From an uncultured bacterium (GTDB lineage Bacteria; Planctomycetota; UBA8742; UBA2392), in the NCBI GenBank assembly GCA_938014885.1, contig CALLQI010000018.1, positions 186,001 through 250,000 on the forward strand: DNA of 64,000 nt, read 5' to 3'. Below are positions 44,013 through 53,237 of the stretch, one piece after another. Positions within the stretch are counted from its first letter, which is position 1. Each line of letters begins with the position of its first letter. Both the position numbers and the translations under genes were made by a program. A model generated the notes under the pieces. The model was not told the DNA's origin. It made no database searches and was given only the letters and a program-made list of their open reading frames with translations.

Positions 44013-44367
44013 CCCAGCGGCACAAACAGGAGTTGCAAAGGACGCAAGATTGACGTTCTTTGCTTGAACCTCTTTCCCTCGCTGCCTGCCCGGGCTGCCG
44101 CACCACCCAAGTGCTTAAAGCTAAGGACGCGGCAAGAATCCGCCCGCCCGCAAACAGTTCAAGCAAGATGCGCCAGTCGAAACGACCAGAGACCACAGAA
44201 CGAAAACAGCTAAGCCAATTGTCTCAATGGCCTGCCAGGGCTGGGATGCCAAAGCTTCGTTCTTAATGGTACGTTAACGTTGTGGCCGGACTGTTCGCGC
44301 GCGTACCTTCCCCGGGGCTGTCCCGACGCGGGCACAGGCTCACCGGTTGCGCCCTGGAGAATCATTA
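44013..44367. other. Spacer upstream of the surface operon
   Basis: About 355 bases with no further supported gene. The region must contain the promoter of the beta-barrel operon; 'taatggtacgttaacgttg' near 44263-44281 holds a small palindrome 'acgttaacgt' that could be a regulator site. Nothing else is seen. Confidence 0.4.
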
Positions 44368-45609
44368 ATGAGAACGAATCGCTTTGTATGGCTGGCAGCG
44401 GTTGCTGCGCTCCTGACCTTGGCGGGATCGTACCAGCCCCTGGCAGCGTCTATCCAGGCGGTGGAGCAGGTTGGTCCCAAGTCTCAGCTTCTCGCCGACA
44501 AGGCGGAGAAGTCGGGCTTCAAGTGGGAACTCGAGCTCGACGCGGCCGCAGAGTTTGAATCAAACACCTTCCGCCTCACGACAACCCAGCTCGACCGCAT
44601 GAAGCGCGACAAGAATGTCGACCAGGACAACGGCCGGTTCGTCGACATGAACACCGACTACGACATCCACTTCCTGCTGAACGTGGAGTTGATGCTGGAG
44701 TTCGAAGGTCTGGCCAAGCAGCGGTTTAGAATCATCCCTTTCGCCGGATATGACCTGTACCTGCTGAACTTCAGGAAGAGCCATCCGGACTTCGGGCTCG
44801 CATTTGAGCACACCTTCACGAAGCACGGGCGGATGCGCCTGGAATTCGACTACATTCCGGGCGAGTTCCGGCGCAACTATCTGGTAGATGCGGTCAACAC
44901 GGGCGGCAGCGTTTCTGCCTCACAGCGGGATTACGATCCGGGGATTCGCGACGGCTACGGCTTCGACCTCGACTACCGGCACACGGTGTTCCGCACTGGC
45001 GGGTCAAAGGATTCATTCGGGACCATTGAACTCACGGTCTCGGGCCACGTGGGCCTGCACTCGTATCAGTACCGCGGCGAACTAAAGAACCGTAACCAGT
45101 CGGGCTATGAAATCGGCGCCGCGGCGGAGATCAGCTTCGGGCGCTGGCTGACTTTGGGCATCGGCCACGACTTTGGCTGGGAGGGCTCGCCGCGCGGCAA
45201 GGAAGTCTTCATCGTGGATGAACCCGACGTCGGCATCGACCTCGACAATGACGGTGATGCCAACGACAACAACATCAGGCTGTTCGAGCGCGTGGACCGC
45301 ACCAATGCCAGCCACCGGACCACGTTCGACGTGGCCGTCGGCCTGGGTGCTGACTGGAGCCTGCCACTGCGGTACCGGCTGACGATCACGGATTACACGT
45401 CCGGCGACTCGCTCGACTTCAGCCATCGCGACCGCACGGACACCACGCATGACGTCAAGGGTGGCGTCCAGTGGAAGGTCAGCAGCCTCGTGCGACTGGA
45501 GCTGCTGGGTTTCTTCACGCAGAAGACCCGCAACAAAGGTGCCGTGGACACAGGAGACGGAAGCTACACCAACTTCGGGGGAAGCTTCGGAATCAGACTG
45601 TCCTTCTGA
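44368..45609 (+). CDS. Outer-membrane beta-barrel protein
   Basis: ATG 44368 follows 'ggagaatcatta'. A signal peptide ends near residue 27 ('LTLAGSYQPLAA'). The body is built of alternating 10-residue amphipathic strands ('FRIIPFAGYDLYLLNF', 'GRMRLEFDYIPGEF', 'LVRLELLGFFTQKT') and the protein ends in '...SFGIRLSF', the C-terminal Phe of Gram-negative barrel proteins. An Asp-rich loop ('DLDNDGDANDNN') may bind calcium. It is first in an operon with a glycerophosphotransferase-like enzyme and an ABC exporter, so it may help export or anchor a surface polymer. Confidence 0.8.
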   Translation: MRTNRFVWLAAVAALLTLAGSYQPLAASIQAVEQVGPKSQLLADKAEKSGFKWELELDAAAEFESNTFRLTTTQLDRMKRDKNVDQDNGRFVDMNTDYDIHFLLNVELMLEFEGLAKQRFRIIPFAGYDLYLLNFRKSHPDFGLAFEHTFTKHGRMRLEFDYIPGEFRRNYLVDAVNTGGSVSASQRDYDPGIRDGYGFDLDYRHTVFRTGGSKDSFGTIELTVSGHVGLHSYQYRGELKNRNQSGYEIGAAAEISFGRWLTLGIGHDFGWEGSPRGKEVFIVDEPDVGIDLDNDGDANDNNIRLFERVDRTNASHRTTFDVAVGLGADWSLPLRYRLTITDYTSGDSLDFSHRDRTDTTHDVKGGVQWKVSSLVRLELLGFFTQKTRNKGAVDTGDGSYTNFGGSFGIRLSF

Positions 45610-45647
45610 TCGGCCGAATCAGTGGCAGCACCTGCAGGGAGGAAGCC

Positions 45648-46766
45648 ATGCCGCAGCCTAAGAGGATTCTTTTCTCCGGTTATGCGCCGGTCCATTTCGT
45701 GTGTTTCCAACCGGTGTACCAGAAGCTGCGCGCCGACCCGCGAGTGGACGTGTACCTGTCGGGCGGGTTCCGGGTGAAGGACGGCGACGACGTGTCGTTC
45801 AACATTGACGGCTTCTACGACCCGTTCCCCGTCGATCGCACCAGGATCATTCCCCCGACCGAGCTTCCCAATCAGCACTTCGACGTTGTGGTCTGCTCGC
45901 ACCTGTCCGACACGCTGTTCCCGGGTTCGTTCACGCGGACGGTCCAGATCACCCACGGTGTCTCGTTCAAGAACCTGGCCGTGCGCGAGAAGGCGCTGCG
46001 CTACGACTTCATCTGCGTCGCGGGGAGATACCATGCCGAGAAGTACCGCGAGCAGGGACTCATCCGCGCCGGCGGCTCAAGGGTGCTGATCACCGGGCTT
46101 GCCAAGGTGGACCCGCTGGCAAACGGCAGCCTCGACCGCAACAAGACGTTGCGTGCCTTGGGCCTCGACCCTGCGCTGCCCACGCTCCTGTTTGCGCCGA
46201 CCGGCGACAAGCACAACGCGCTGGAAACCTGGGGCGAAGCCGCAGTGCGCAGCCTGGCCGATCAGCCGCAATGGAACCTGCTGGTCAAGCCGCACGATCA
46301 CCCAAAGAAGCAGATTGACTGGTTCGCGGAACTGGCGCCGCTGGAAAGCAGCCGCATGAAACTGGTGCGCGACATGGACATCGTGCCGTTCCTGCACGCC
46401 GCGGACCTGCTGATCACCGACGCGTCCTCCGTCGCCGTGGAGTACACGCTGATGGACCGGCCCATCGTTTTCCTTGATGTGCCCAAGCTCTTCGACAAGC
46501 TCGAGACACGGGCACCGGCCCTGGACCTGGCCACCTACGGCCGCAAGATCGGCTGGACCGTACCCGTCGGGGAATCGGCCGTGGACGCGGTCCGCGAGGC
46601 ACTGGCCAACCCGGCACTGCATTCCGACCTGCGCCGCCAGATGGCTGCGCACGTGTTTTTCGGCGCCGGCGAGGCATCTGGGCGCGTCAGGGACGTGATC
46701 CTGTATGCCGCCGGGGTGGAGTCATCACTGCCGGCCGGGATGCAGCCGCAAACAGCCGACGCGTAA
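45648..46766 (+). CDS. CDP-glycerol glycerophosphotransferase-like enzyme (TagB/TagF type)
   Basis: The 372-aa protein from ATG 45648 (after 'gggaggaagc') has the GT-B-like fold typical of the Glyphos_transf family. Late motifs are 'LLFAPTGDKHN', 'LLVKPHDHPKKQ' with the conserved His, and 'LLITDASSVAVEYTLMDRP', matching the 'D-x-S-S ... E' site of TagB/TagF. These enzymes add glycerol or ribitol phosphate units from CDP donors to surface polymers. No membrane helix is present. The gene lies 38 nt after the barrel gene and just before an exporter, which supports a polymer-assembly role. Confidence 0.8.
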   Translation: MPQPKRILFSGYAPVHFVCFQPVYQKLRADPRVDVYLSGGFRVKDGDDVSFNIDGFYDPFPVDRTRIIPPTELPNQHFDVVVCSHLSDTLFPGSFTRTVQITHGVSFKNLAVREKALRYDFICVAGRYHAEKYREQGLIRAGGSRVLITGLAKVDPLANGSLDRNKTLRALGLDPALPTLLFAPTGDKHNALETWGEAAVRSLADQPQWNLLVKPHDHPKKQIDWFAELAPLESSRMKLVRDMDIVPFLHAADLLITDASSVAVEYTLMDRPIVFLDVPKLFDKLETRAPALDLATYGRKIGWTVPVGESAVDAVREALANPALHSDLRRQMAAHVFFGAGEASGRVRDVILYAAGVESSLPAGMQPQTADA

Positions 46767-46788
46767 ACACCCCTTCCAGGGACACCAG

Positions 46789-48513
46789 TTGAACAATCCT
46801 GGCACGACAGCATTGGAAGGAGGCACCCGCTGGTGGGCAACGGAGCTGCTTTCGTACGGACGCACTCATATGGGGGCGTTGCTGCTGGGCGCACTGGCAA
46901 CCATAAGCCTGACCTTCTTCCGCGTCGCGCTGCCCTGGCCATTGAAGGGCATTCTCGAGGCCGCGTTCCCGGGCGGGCAGTCCGGCAGCGCCACCACACT
47001 GGACTCGCTGCCTGCGACCAGTGACCCCGTGCTGTGGCTGTGCGTCGCTTATGCCGTGATCGCGCTCGGCGCCGGCGCCAGCGAGCTGTTCCAGCGTGTC
47101 TACATGGCGCGCTACGCCGCACAACTGACGGACAACCTGCGCGCGACCGTGATCCGGCGCGTGATGGAGAGACGCGCCGGGGGCCAGGATGCCAGCCCCG
47201 GCGAGCTTGTCGGCCGCATCACGGCGGACAGCACCGGCCTGAAGAGCGGGCTGTCCGGCGCGTTGGTGCACGTCTCGAAGAACGCCCTGCTGTTCATCTG
47301 CATCTGCGCGCTGCTGACATGGGTGTCACCTCAGCTTGGCCTTGTGTTCCTTGGGGCAGGGCTGGTGGTGATCCTGATCGGCATGCGTTCGGCGCGGCGT
47401 GTGGCGCGCCACACCGAGAGGCACCGCGACAAGGAACTTGCCGAGGGTGAGTTGATGCTGCAGATGTTCGAGCAGCCCTACGCCGGTGAGCCCGGCGAGG
47501 ACGCCCCGCTGGACGGCACTCCAAGGGAGATGAGAACTGTCAGGGCAGTCGCCTGGTCGATGTTCGTCTCGTCGACTGTGCTTGGCGGCATCATCGCGCT
47601 GGCGGCGTGGATCGGCGTGGGCCAAGTTCGCGACGGCACCCTGGCGCCCGGCGAGCTGTTCCTGTTCTTCGCCTACGCAATCACGGTCCACCGTCGCCTG
47701 GTGCAGCTGGGGCGCCAGGTTGCCCGCAGCGGAAGAATCGGCGTATCCGCCAGGCGCCTGCTGGCGCTGGCGCCGGCCAGGGGCTCTGCAGTCGCCAGGT
47801 CCGGCCTGCGCGAGTCGATCGCGCTCAAGGACGTGGTGCTCAAGTCCGCACACAGCGGTACCCGGCTGCGGCTGGAAGCGCTTGCCCTGAAACCCGCGGA
47901 ATGGGTTGCGGTGCTGGGCAAGGCCGGCGCGGGCAAGTCCACCTTGCTGCATGTGCTTGCGGGCTCGATCGAGCCGGACTCGGGCCAGGTCCTGTGGGAC
48001 GGCGTCGACTTGCGACAGGACCCCGTCGTCCACGAGGGCCAGGTAGCCCTGCTTGACCAGCACCCCAGGTTCTTGAAGGGCCAGGTTGCCACTCTCTTGG
48101 GCCCGCAGTTTGCCGAAGCAGACCCGGCCACGGTTTCCATGCTGAAGAAGATCGGTGCGGCGTCGCTGGTGAAGCGCCTCAAGCGCGGCGCAGACCAGCG
48201 CGTTTCATCCACCCAGCTTTCGGAGAACGAGGCGCGCATGCTGGCGCTGGCGTCGCTGCTGGCACGCGACTGCCCGGTCTGGCTGCTCGACGACCCGTTC
48301 CTCGGCTTGAGTAAGGCCAAGGCGGAACGGCGACTCGGCGAGGTCCTGGCCCGGGCCGACGGCCGCCTTCTCGTTGTCGCGATGTCCCGGCCTGTCGGGC
48401 TTGAGCGCTTTCATCGAGTGCTGGAATTGCGCAAGGGTCGCTGCGTGTTTGACGGTCCTCCGGGCAGCCGGAACGCCCAGGTGCAGGAAGGGGGCGCGCC
48501 ATGCAAGGACTGA
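46789..48513 (+). CDS. ABC exporter with fused permease and degenerate ATPase domain
   Basis: TTG 46789 is chosen (22 nt after the previous stop, with 'aggga' upstream). The N-terminal 300 residues contain about six hydrophobic helices ('GALLLGALATISLTFF', 'NALLFICICALLTWV'). The C-terminal ATPase has Walker A 'GKAGAGKST' near 377-385, but the signature reads 'LSENE' instead of LSGGQ, Walker B ends 'LLDDPF' with Asp in place of the catalytic Glu, and 'VVAMSRP' has no switch His. It probably binds ATP but may hydrolyse poorly alone. It overlaps the next gene by 13 nt. Confidence 0.85.
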   Translation: MNNPGTTALEGGTRWWATELLSYGRTHMGALLLGALATISLTFFRVALPWPLKGILEAAFPGGQSGSATTLDSLPATSDPVLWLCVAYAVIALGAGASELFQRVYMARYAAQLTDNLRATVIRRVMERRAGGQDASPGELVGRITADSTGLKSGLSGALVHVSKNALLFICICALLTWVSPQLGLVFLGAGLVVILIGMRSARRVARHTERHRDKELAEGELMLQMFEQPYAGEPGEDAPLDGTPREMRTVRAVAWSMFVSSTVLGGIIALAAWIGVGQVRDGTLAPGELFLFFAYAITVHRRLVQLGRQVARSGRIGVSARRLLALAPARGSAVARSGLRESIALKDVVLKSAHSGTRLRLEALALKPAEWVAVLGKAGAGKSTLLHVLAGSIEPDSGQVLWDGVDLRQDPVVHEGQVALLDQHPRFLKGQVATLLGPQFAEADPATVSMLKKIGAASLVKRLKRGADQRVSSTQLSENEARMLALASLLARDCPVWLLDDPFLGLSKAKAERRLGEVLARADGRLLVVAMSRPVGLERFHRVLELRKGRCVFDGPPGSRNAQVQEGGAPCKD

Positions 48514-49745
48514 TTCTGGCCGCGGGCCGGGGCAGCAGGCTTGGCGACTACCGGGCCGCAACACCGAAGTGCCTGCTTGAGGTTGGCAGGCAGCCGCTGA
48601 TCGAGCACCAGTTGCGGACGCTGTCAGAGGCCGGGGTCGGCCCGATCGCCATGGTGCTTGGCTACTGCGCGGACGAGATCCGCGAAGTCGTCGGCATTGG
48701 CGCCGAGTACATCATCAGCCAGCGCTGGCAGAGCACAAACAGCCTTTATTCGTTCTCACTGGCCCGGGACTGGGTCAAGGGCCCGGTGCTTGTCCTCAAC
48801 AGCGACATCCTGTTTCACCCGGAGATTCTTAATCGTCTCTTGGCGCAAGGCGGCGACGCGATTGCGTATGATTCCAGCTCAGGCGATGGCCGCGAGCATA
48901 TGGGCGTCGAGGTCGTCGACGGCTTGCTTAGGGACATGGCCAAGGACCTGCCGGAAGAACGCACCACCGGCGAAAACGTCGGGATCCTGTGCTTCAGCGC
49001 CGCGACCACGGCCGCCCTGTTTGAGCGTGCGGAAGCGTTGCTGGCTGACGGTGGTGAGATGAAGTGGCTCGGTTCGGCGGTCCGTGAAATCGCAAGGGAG
49101 CGTCCAATCAAGGCCGTGGACGTAGCAGGGCTTCCGTGGGCGGAAATCGACTTCCCACATGACCTCGACCGGGCACGCAAGGAAGTATGGCCCGCCATCC
49201 AGGCCGACCGCCGGGTTCACCGCAGGCACCGCCGCCTGATCGTGTCGCTCGTGATCATGCTGCTGCTCGTCACCGCGGCCACGCTGGCCACCATCCTGCT
49301 TGCGCGCCCGGCGGAGACCGCGGCCGTCTGGTCGCCGATGGAAATGACGGGTGCGCCGACCACTACGATCCACAGCGGCAAGCGGACTCAACGCTGGTCG
49401 CTGCTCCAGGGTGAAGGCTCGCGGGTGACTGTCGAGGTGACGGGCCCGGACGAGATCCGCATTGATTCACGACTGCTCCTGCCCCAGGGTGCCGAGGGCG
49501 ACGACGAGTACCCGTACGTCGTCGACATATGGCTGGACGACGAGCGCGTGCTGTATGAGTCCGCACTGACCGCCCGGTCCAACAGCTGGAAGCACGGCAG
49601 CATGCTCGTGTGCAAGCGCGCGGAATTTGTGCTGGCGGTGCCTGAGGGGGACCACAGGATTCAAGTCCAGTTCGCCTCGCCCATCGAGCGCAGCGCCTGC
49701 CTCGTACGTCTGCTCCAGCCCGACAGTCCCACCGAAGGCGAGTGA
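48501..49745 (+). CDS. Nucleotidyltransferase fused to a membrane-anchored outer domain
   Basis: Residues 1-225 are a sugar/choline-phosphate nucleotidyltransferase: 'LILAAGRGSRLG' near 4-15, 'TPKCLLEV' near 22-29, 'VLNSDILF' near 97-104, 'WAEIDFPHDL' near 213-222. This set is closest to LicC-like cytidylyltransferases, which make CDP-activated alcohols. One transmembrane helix (about 241-262, 'VSLVIMLLLVTAATLATI') then leads to a 150-residue beta-rich outer domain. The fusion suggests that activated precursor is made at the membrane where the exporter and glycerophosphotransferase act. Confidence 0.85.
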   Translation: MQGLILAAGRGSRLGDYRAATPKCLLEVGRQPLIEHQLRTLSEAGVGPIAMVLGYCADEIREVVGIGAEYIISQRWQSTNSLYSFSLARDWVKGPVLVLNSDILFHPEILNRLLAQGGDAIAYDSSSGDGREHMGVEVVDGLLRDMAKDLPEERTTGENVGILCFSAATTAALFERAEALLADGGEMKWLGSAVREIARERPIKAVDVAGLPWAEIDFPHDLDRARKEVWPAIQADRRVHRRHRRLIVSLVIMLLLVTAATLATILLARPAETAAVWSPMEMTGAPTTTIHSGKRTQRWSLLQGEGSRVTVEVTGPDEIRIDSRLLLPQGAEGDDEYPYVVDIWLDDERVLYESALTARSNSWKHGSMLVCKRAEFVLAVPEGDHRIQVQFASPIERSACLVRLLQPDSPTEGE

Positions 49746-49983
49746 TCTAGCCTGATCGAAGAACACTTGGCTGCCGTGCCGCGGCCACATGTTGCGCTAG
49801 CGGCCGACACCCTCACACGTCCACCCCGGCAGCGAGCGGTCTAGTCGACCCTGACACGACGCCGGTCGTTGGCAGCCCGGAGCCCGCCGGCCTGGCGGCA
49901 AGGAACTAAAAAGAGGTCGGGAACTAAGAAGGGGTCGGGCTACTTTTAACTGCCGTCCCGGCTGCTCTTGGTAGGCTTCGCCC
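49746..49983. other. Leader of the decayed transposase
   Basis: No gene. 49900-49950 contains 'ggaactaaaaagaggtcgg' and 'aactaagaaggggtcgggc', A- and G-rich repeats of the kind found upstream of REP-associated transposases. Confidence 0.55.
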
Positions 49984-50510
49984 ATGCCTCGGCCTCTGCG
50001 CTCGGCTCCGGGGGGCTTCGTTGACCATGTTATCAACACTGGTAGTGGCCGCGCGGGTGTTTTCCAGTCGCCGGAGGGCGCGGCCTTTGGGAGTGGGCTT
50101 TCGCTGGCTTGTGAGTGCTCTGGTATGCGCCTCCTGGCCTGGGTGCTCATGAACGATGACTTCCGTCTGGTGCTGTGACCGCGCCGGCGACTTGCGGGCC
50201 TTTACGTGGTGGGCGACGGTGGGCGACGCTTGCCATGGGCGACGCTGTCACATGCATTTCAAGACGTTGGGGCGCGTGTGGCAGGGACGTTTTCGCTGCC
50301 CCCCCCACCGCTGGAAGAGGGGGGCCACCTGCTGTCCGTGCTGCGCTACTTACAGTGATACCCATTGCGGCGAGTGATGGGTTCGCACGCATCGCTAAGG
50401 CCCGGAAGCACTCCCCAGATGCGACAGGTTACTGCACGAGACGGCCGCAAAGCTGTCGGGATGGAGTTGGACCTTCGCGGTCGAGGCAGGCCTCGGTCAT
50501 TGGGGAGTTG
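49984..50510 (+). pseudogene. Decayed REP-associated tyrosine (Y1) transposase
   Basis: Three frames carry successive pieces of the family in order: 'MPRPLRSAPGGFVDHVINT' and 'MRLLAWVLMNDDFRLVL' (49984-50178), then 'GDLRAFTWWATV' and 'GRVWQGRFRCPP' (about 50185-50330), then 'GMELDLRGRGRPRSLG' (about 50455-50510). The catalytic His-x-His stretch of the family (about 'NHWHLVL') reads 'DDFRLVL', so both His are lost. Frameshifts and missing residues make it non-functional. It is a relic of the enzyme that spreads REP hairpins. Confidence 0.8.
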
Positions 50511-50714
50511 CTCTCCCTCGTCCGGCCCCGTGCTTGGCTGCGATCACGATGGCGGGCGATGTGACCAATGGCTCAGAATGTCAGACTATCAACACGATCG
50601 GCACATCTTGCACAGCCGAACGCTCGGACTAGCATCCACGCCCAACTAACCAGTTAGCGGGCTGCTTTTCGGGTCGAACTGCGGCGCCGCGATTACGCCT
50701 CCGGAGGGGAAGAT
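50511..50714. other. Spacer with no supported gene
   Basis: Nothing recognisable. The promoter of the following secreted protein should be here; 'cggaggggaagat' just before 50715 is its ribosome site. Confidence 0.4.
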
Positions 50715-53042
50715 ATGCGATTCATGCTGTTTGCAACTTTGCTGCTGGGTGCCAGCAGTTTGGCGGCTCAGTCGTTTTCGTTTTTCAGGGACATCACGGC
50801 GACCAATACCGGTGGCACAGGACTTACCGACTACCAAGTGCTCGTCGAGTTGAACACCGTGAACTTCAATTACTCAAACATGCGCGCAGACGGCTTCGAT
50901 ATGCGCTTCTTTGACAGCACCGGCGCCATACCGCGCGATTACTACGTTGAGACTTGGAATCCGGCAGGAACGAGCTTGATCTGGGTCGAACTTCCCACTG
51001 TGCCTGCCAGCGGCATGGTCACGTTCCGCATGCACTACGGCGACCCGGCCTTTGGCACGGACGGCTCGAGTTTCGCCAACACGTTTCCCAATGCCTTCAT
51101 CAGCAGTGGCAACACCACACTGACGGGCACGCAGACCGTAGACTGGTTTGAAATCCAGGCTGCCGACACCATTACTGTGGGCGCGGGCGCGATCTTCGCC
51201 GTGAATGCCCGGCGCGTGATCATTGCAGGCACGCTGGACGGCACGGGCGCCGGCAACGCAGGAGCGGCAGCCGGGTTTGTTGTTGGCGCGGGTACCGGTG
51301 GCGGTGGTGTCAGCCCGGTTTCTAACTCCGGATCGGGTGGCGGTGCCTATGGTGGAGACGGCGGCAGTGGCGGTTTCGACGCCGGTGACACCCCGGGCGT
51401 GGGCGGAACGGCATTTGGCTCAGCAACAACTGTGACGATCGACCTGGGGTCTGCCGGCGGCAGCGGGGGTGGCACCGCGGGCTTTGGCGGCAGTGGCGGC
51501 GCGGGCATAGACATTCGCGGCTTCATGGTCACCGTGACCGGAACGATTCTGGCTGACGGAACGATCGGTGGCGATGCGGGTCAATGCGGCGGCGGTGGAT
51601 CCGGTGGTGGCATTCTCATCGGCGGCTTCGATGTTTCTGTCACTGGAACGCTGTCTGCCAATGGCGGTGACGGCGGCCCGGGTACTTCGACTGCGAATGA
51701 CAGCGGCGGCGGCGGTGGCGGCGGCCGCATCAAGATTTTCCACGAGAACACAGTAACTAACACCGCCACACTCTCTGTCGTTGAGGGCCAGGGTGGCCCG
51801 AATGGAGGCGCTGGGCCTGGTCAGGATGGCCAGCCCGGAACAACCAACGCTGCTCTGGACACCACGGTAGTCGACGAAGTTTCGAACGCGATCGGGTCAG
51901 AACAGGTCTTCACCCCGACCGCGCCAACGATTACCAGTACGGCACCAACCACTGCGACCACTGGCACGGCATACACTTACACCGTCACTGCGACGGGCAC
52001 TTCGCCAATCACATTCTCAATCGCCGGCTCTCTGCCAACCGGTATCGTTTGGAACGGTACTGACACGCTCAGCGGGACGCCCTCTGTTGCAGGGACCTTC
52101 GGGCCTATCACCATTACGGCCTCGAATGGCGTTGCACCGAATGACACCGAAGTATTTTCGATCGTCGTGACCACACCCATGCCTGAGATCCAGATTGACG
52201 ACCCGAATTCCAACGACGTGGCGGACAATTCAGTTATCACAGTCTACGCGGCCGTCGTGGGCGTCGCTTCCACGGGCACATTCACCATCAACAACCCCGG
52301 CCAGCTGGACCTCACCATCAGCGCGTTTACCGACACGCTGGCTGTGAACTGCACCCTGGCCAATACAGCCCCCGGTGCGACGATCGCGGCGGCGGGCAGC
52401 GATACTTTCGGCATCAGCATTATGCCGACGGTCGCGGGGCCATTCAGCTTCACGCTGGTGATCACAAACAACGATGCCGACGAAGGTACGTTCAACATCA
52501 ACTTCAGCGGTGTGGCCAAGTTGGTCGCGGATGCGGAGATCGCGGTGCTGGACCCGGCGCAGATTGACATCGTCAACGGCAGCACCATCGCCCAGACCAA
52601 CACTGGCACGGCGACTTTCAATCGCCTGTTCACAATCCAGAACCAGGGCGGCATGCCGTTGACACTGAGTGGTGCGCCTGTCGTGGTCGCCGGTCAGACC
52701 AACTGCTCAGTCGTGGTAACCCAGCCAGCGAGCTCAGCACTGGGCGCGGCCGCAACATTCCTGCCCACCGAAGAGACGTTCAACCTGGCGATCACCCCGA
52801 CTGCGGCCGGCGCATTCAGCTTCACTGTGACGTTGGCAAGCAACGACGCCGACGAGGCCACGTTCACGTTCACCTACAACGGCAACACGGCCGTGGGCGG
52901 TGGCGGCAGCAGTGGTGGCGGCGGTGGTGGCGATGACGACGGTGGTTGCAGCATCGTCGGCAACGGCACAAACTGGATGCCGCTGGCCGGCCTTCTGGTG
53001 TTCATGGCTGTTGCCCTGCGCAAGCGCCGGGCTCGCGCCTAG
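50715..53042 (+). CDS. Secreted multi-domain surface protein (DUF2341, Ig-like, ASH-like) with Cys-type sorting tail
   Basis: A signal peptide (residues 1-19, 'FATLLLGASSLAAQ') is followed by a DUF2341-type domain (about 22-125, 'YQVLVELNTVNFNYSNM'). Then come a glycine-rich repeat region (about 190-370), one Ig-like putative domain (about 395-480, 'SLPTGIVWNGTDTLSGTPS') and two ASH/choice-of-anchor-D-like domains (about 490-600 and 605-720). The tail has 'GDDDGGCSIVGNGTNW', a hydrophobic helix and 'RKRRARA', matching the signal in two other proteins here. It is likely a surface adhesin or structural protein. Confidence 0.87.
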   Translation: MRFMLFATLLLGASSLAAQSFSFFRDITATNTGGTGLTDYQVLVELNTVNFNYSNMRADGFDMRFFDSTGAIPRDYYVETWNPAGTSLIWVELPTVPASGMVTFRMHYGDPAFGTDGSSFANTFPNAFISSGNTTLTGTQTVDWFEIQAADTITVGAGAIFAVNARRVIIAGTLDGTGAGNAGAAAGFVVGAGTGGGGVSPVSNSGSGGGAYGGDGGSGGFDAGDTPGVGGTAFGSATTVTIDLGSAGGSGGGTAGFGGSGGAGIDIRGFMVTVTGTILADGTIGGDAGQCGGGGSGGGILIGGFDVSVTGTLSANGGDGGPGTSTANDSGGGGGGGRIKIFHENTVTNTATLSVVEGQGGPNGGAGPGQDGQPGTTNAALDTTVVDEVSNAIGSEQVFTPTAPTITSTAPTTATTGTAYTYTVTATGTSPITFSIAGSLPTGIVWNGTDTLSGTPSVAGTFGPITITASNGVAPNDTEVFSIVVTTPMPEIQIDDPNSNDVADNSVITVYAAVVGVASTGTFTINNPGQLDLTISAFTDTLAVNCTLANTAPGATIAAAGSDTFGISIMPTVAGPFSFTLVITNNDADEGTFNINFSGVAKLVADAEIAVLDPAQIDIVNGSTIAQTNTGTATFNRLFTIQNQGGMPLTLSGAPVVVAGQTNCSVVVTQPASSALGAAATFLPTEETFNLAITPTAAGAFSFTVTLASNDADEATFTFTYNGNTAVGGGGSSGGGGGGDDDGGCSIVGNGTNWMPLAGLLVFMAVALRKRRARA

Positions 53043-53063
53043 TGTATTGGATGTTGTCAACTC

Positions 53064-53090
53064 GACCCGGGCTGAAAGGCCCGGGTCTTG
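53064..53090 (+). terminator. Hairpin downstream of the surface protein
   Basis: Perfect 9-bp arms gacccgggc (53064-53072) and gcccgggtc (53079-53087) with loop 'tgaaag', followed by 'ttggttt'. It lies 22 nt after the stop. Strong stem but weak U-run. Confidence 0.6.
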
Positions 53091-53237
53091 GTTTAAGCCC
53101 ATGGCATGGGTGGTGCCTGCCGGCCCGGGTTGTCCCTGAATGCGCCGCGCGGGGGGCTGTGTGATGAAGTTCTTGTTGATGGCCCTGCCGGATGCGAAAC
53201 TTGCCGCCCTGCAAATCATGTCGAAAGGCTGGCGGCC

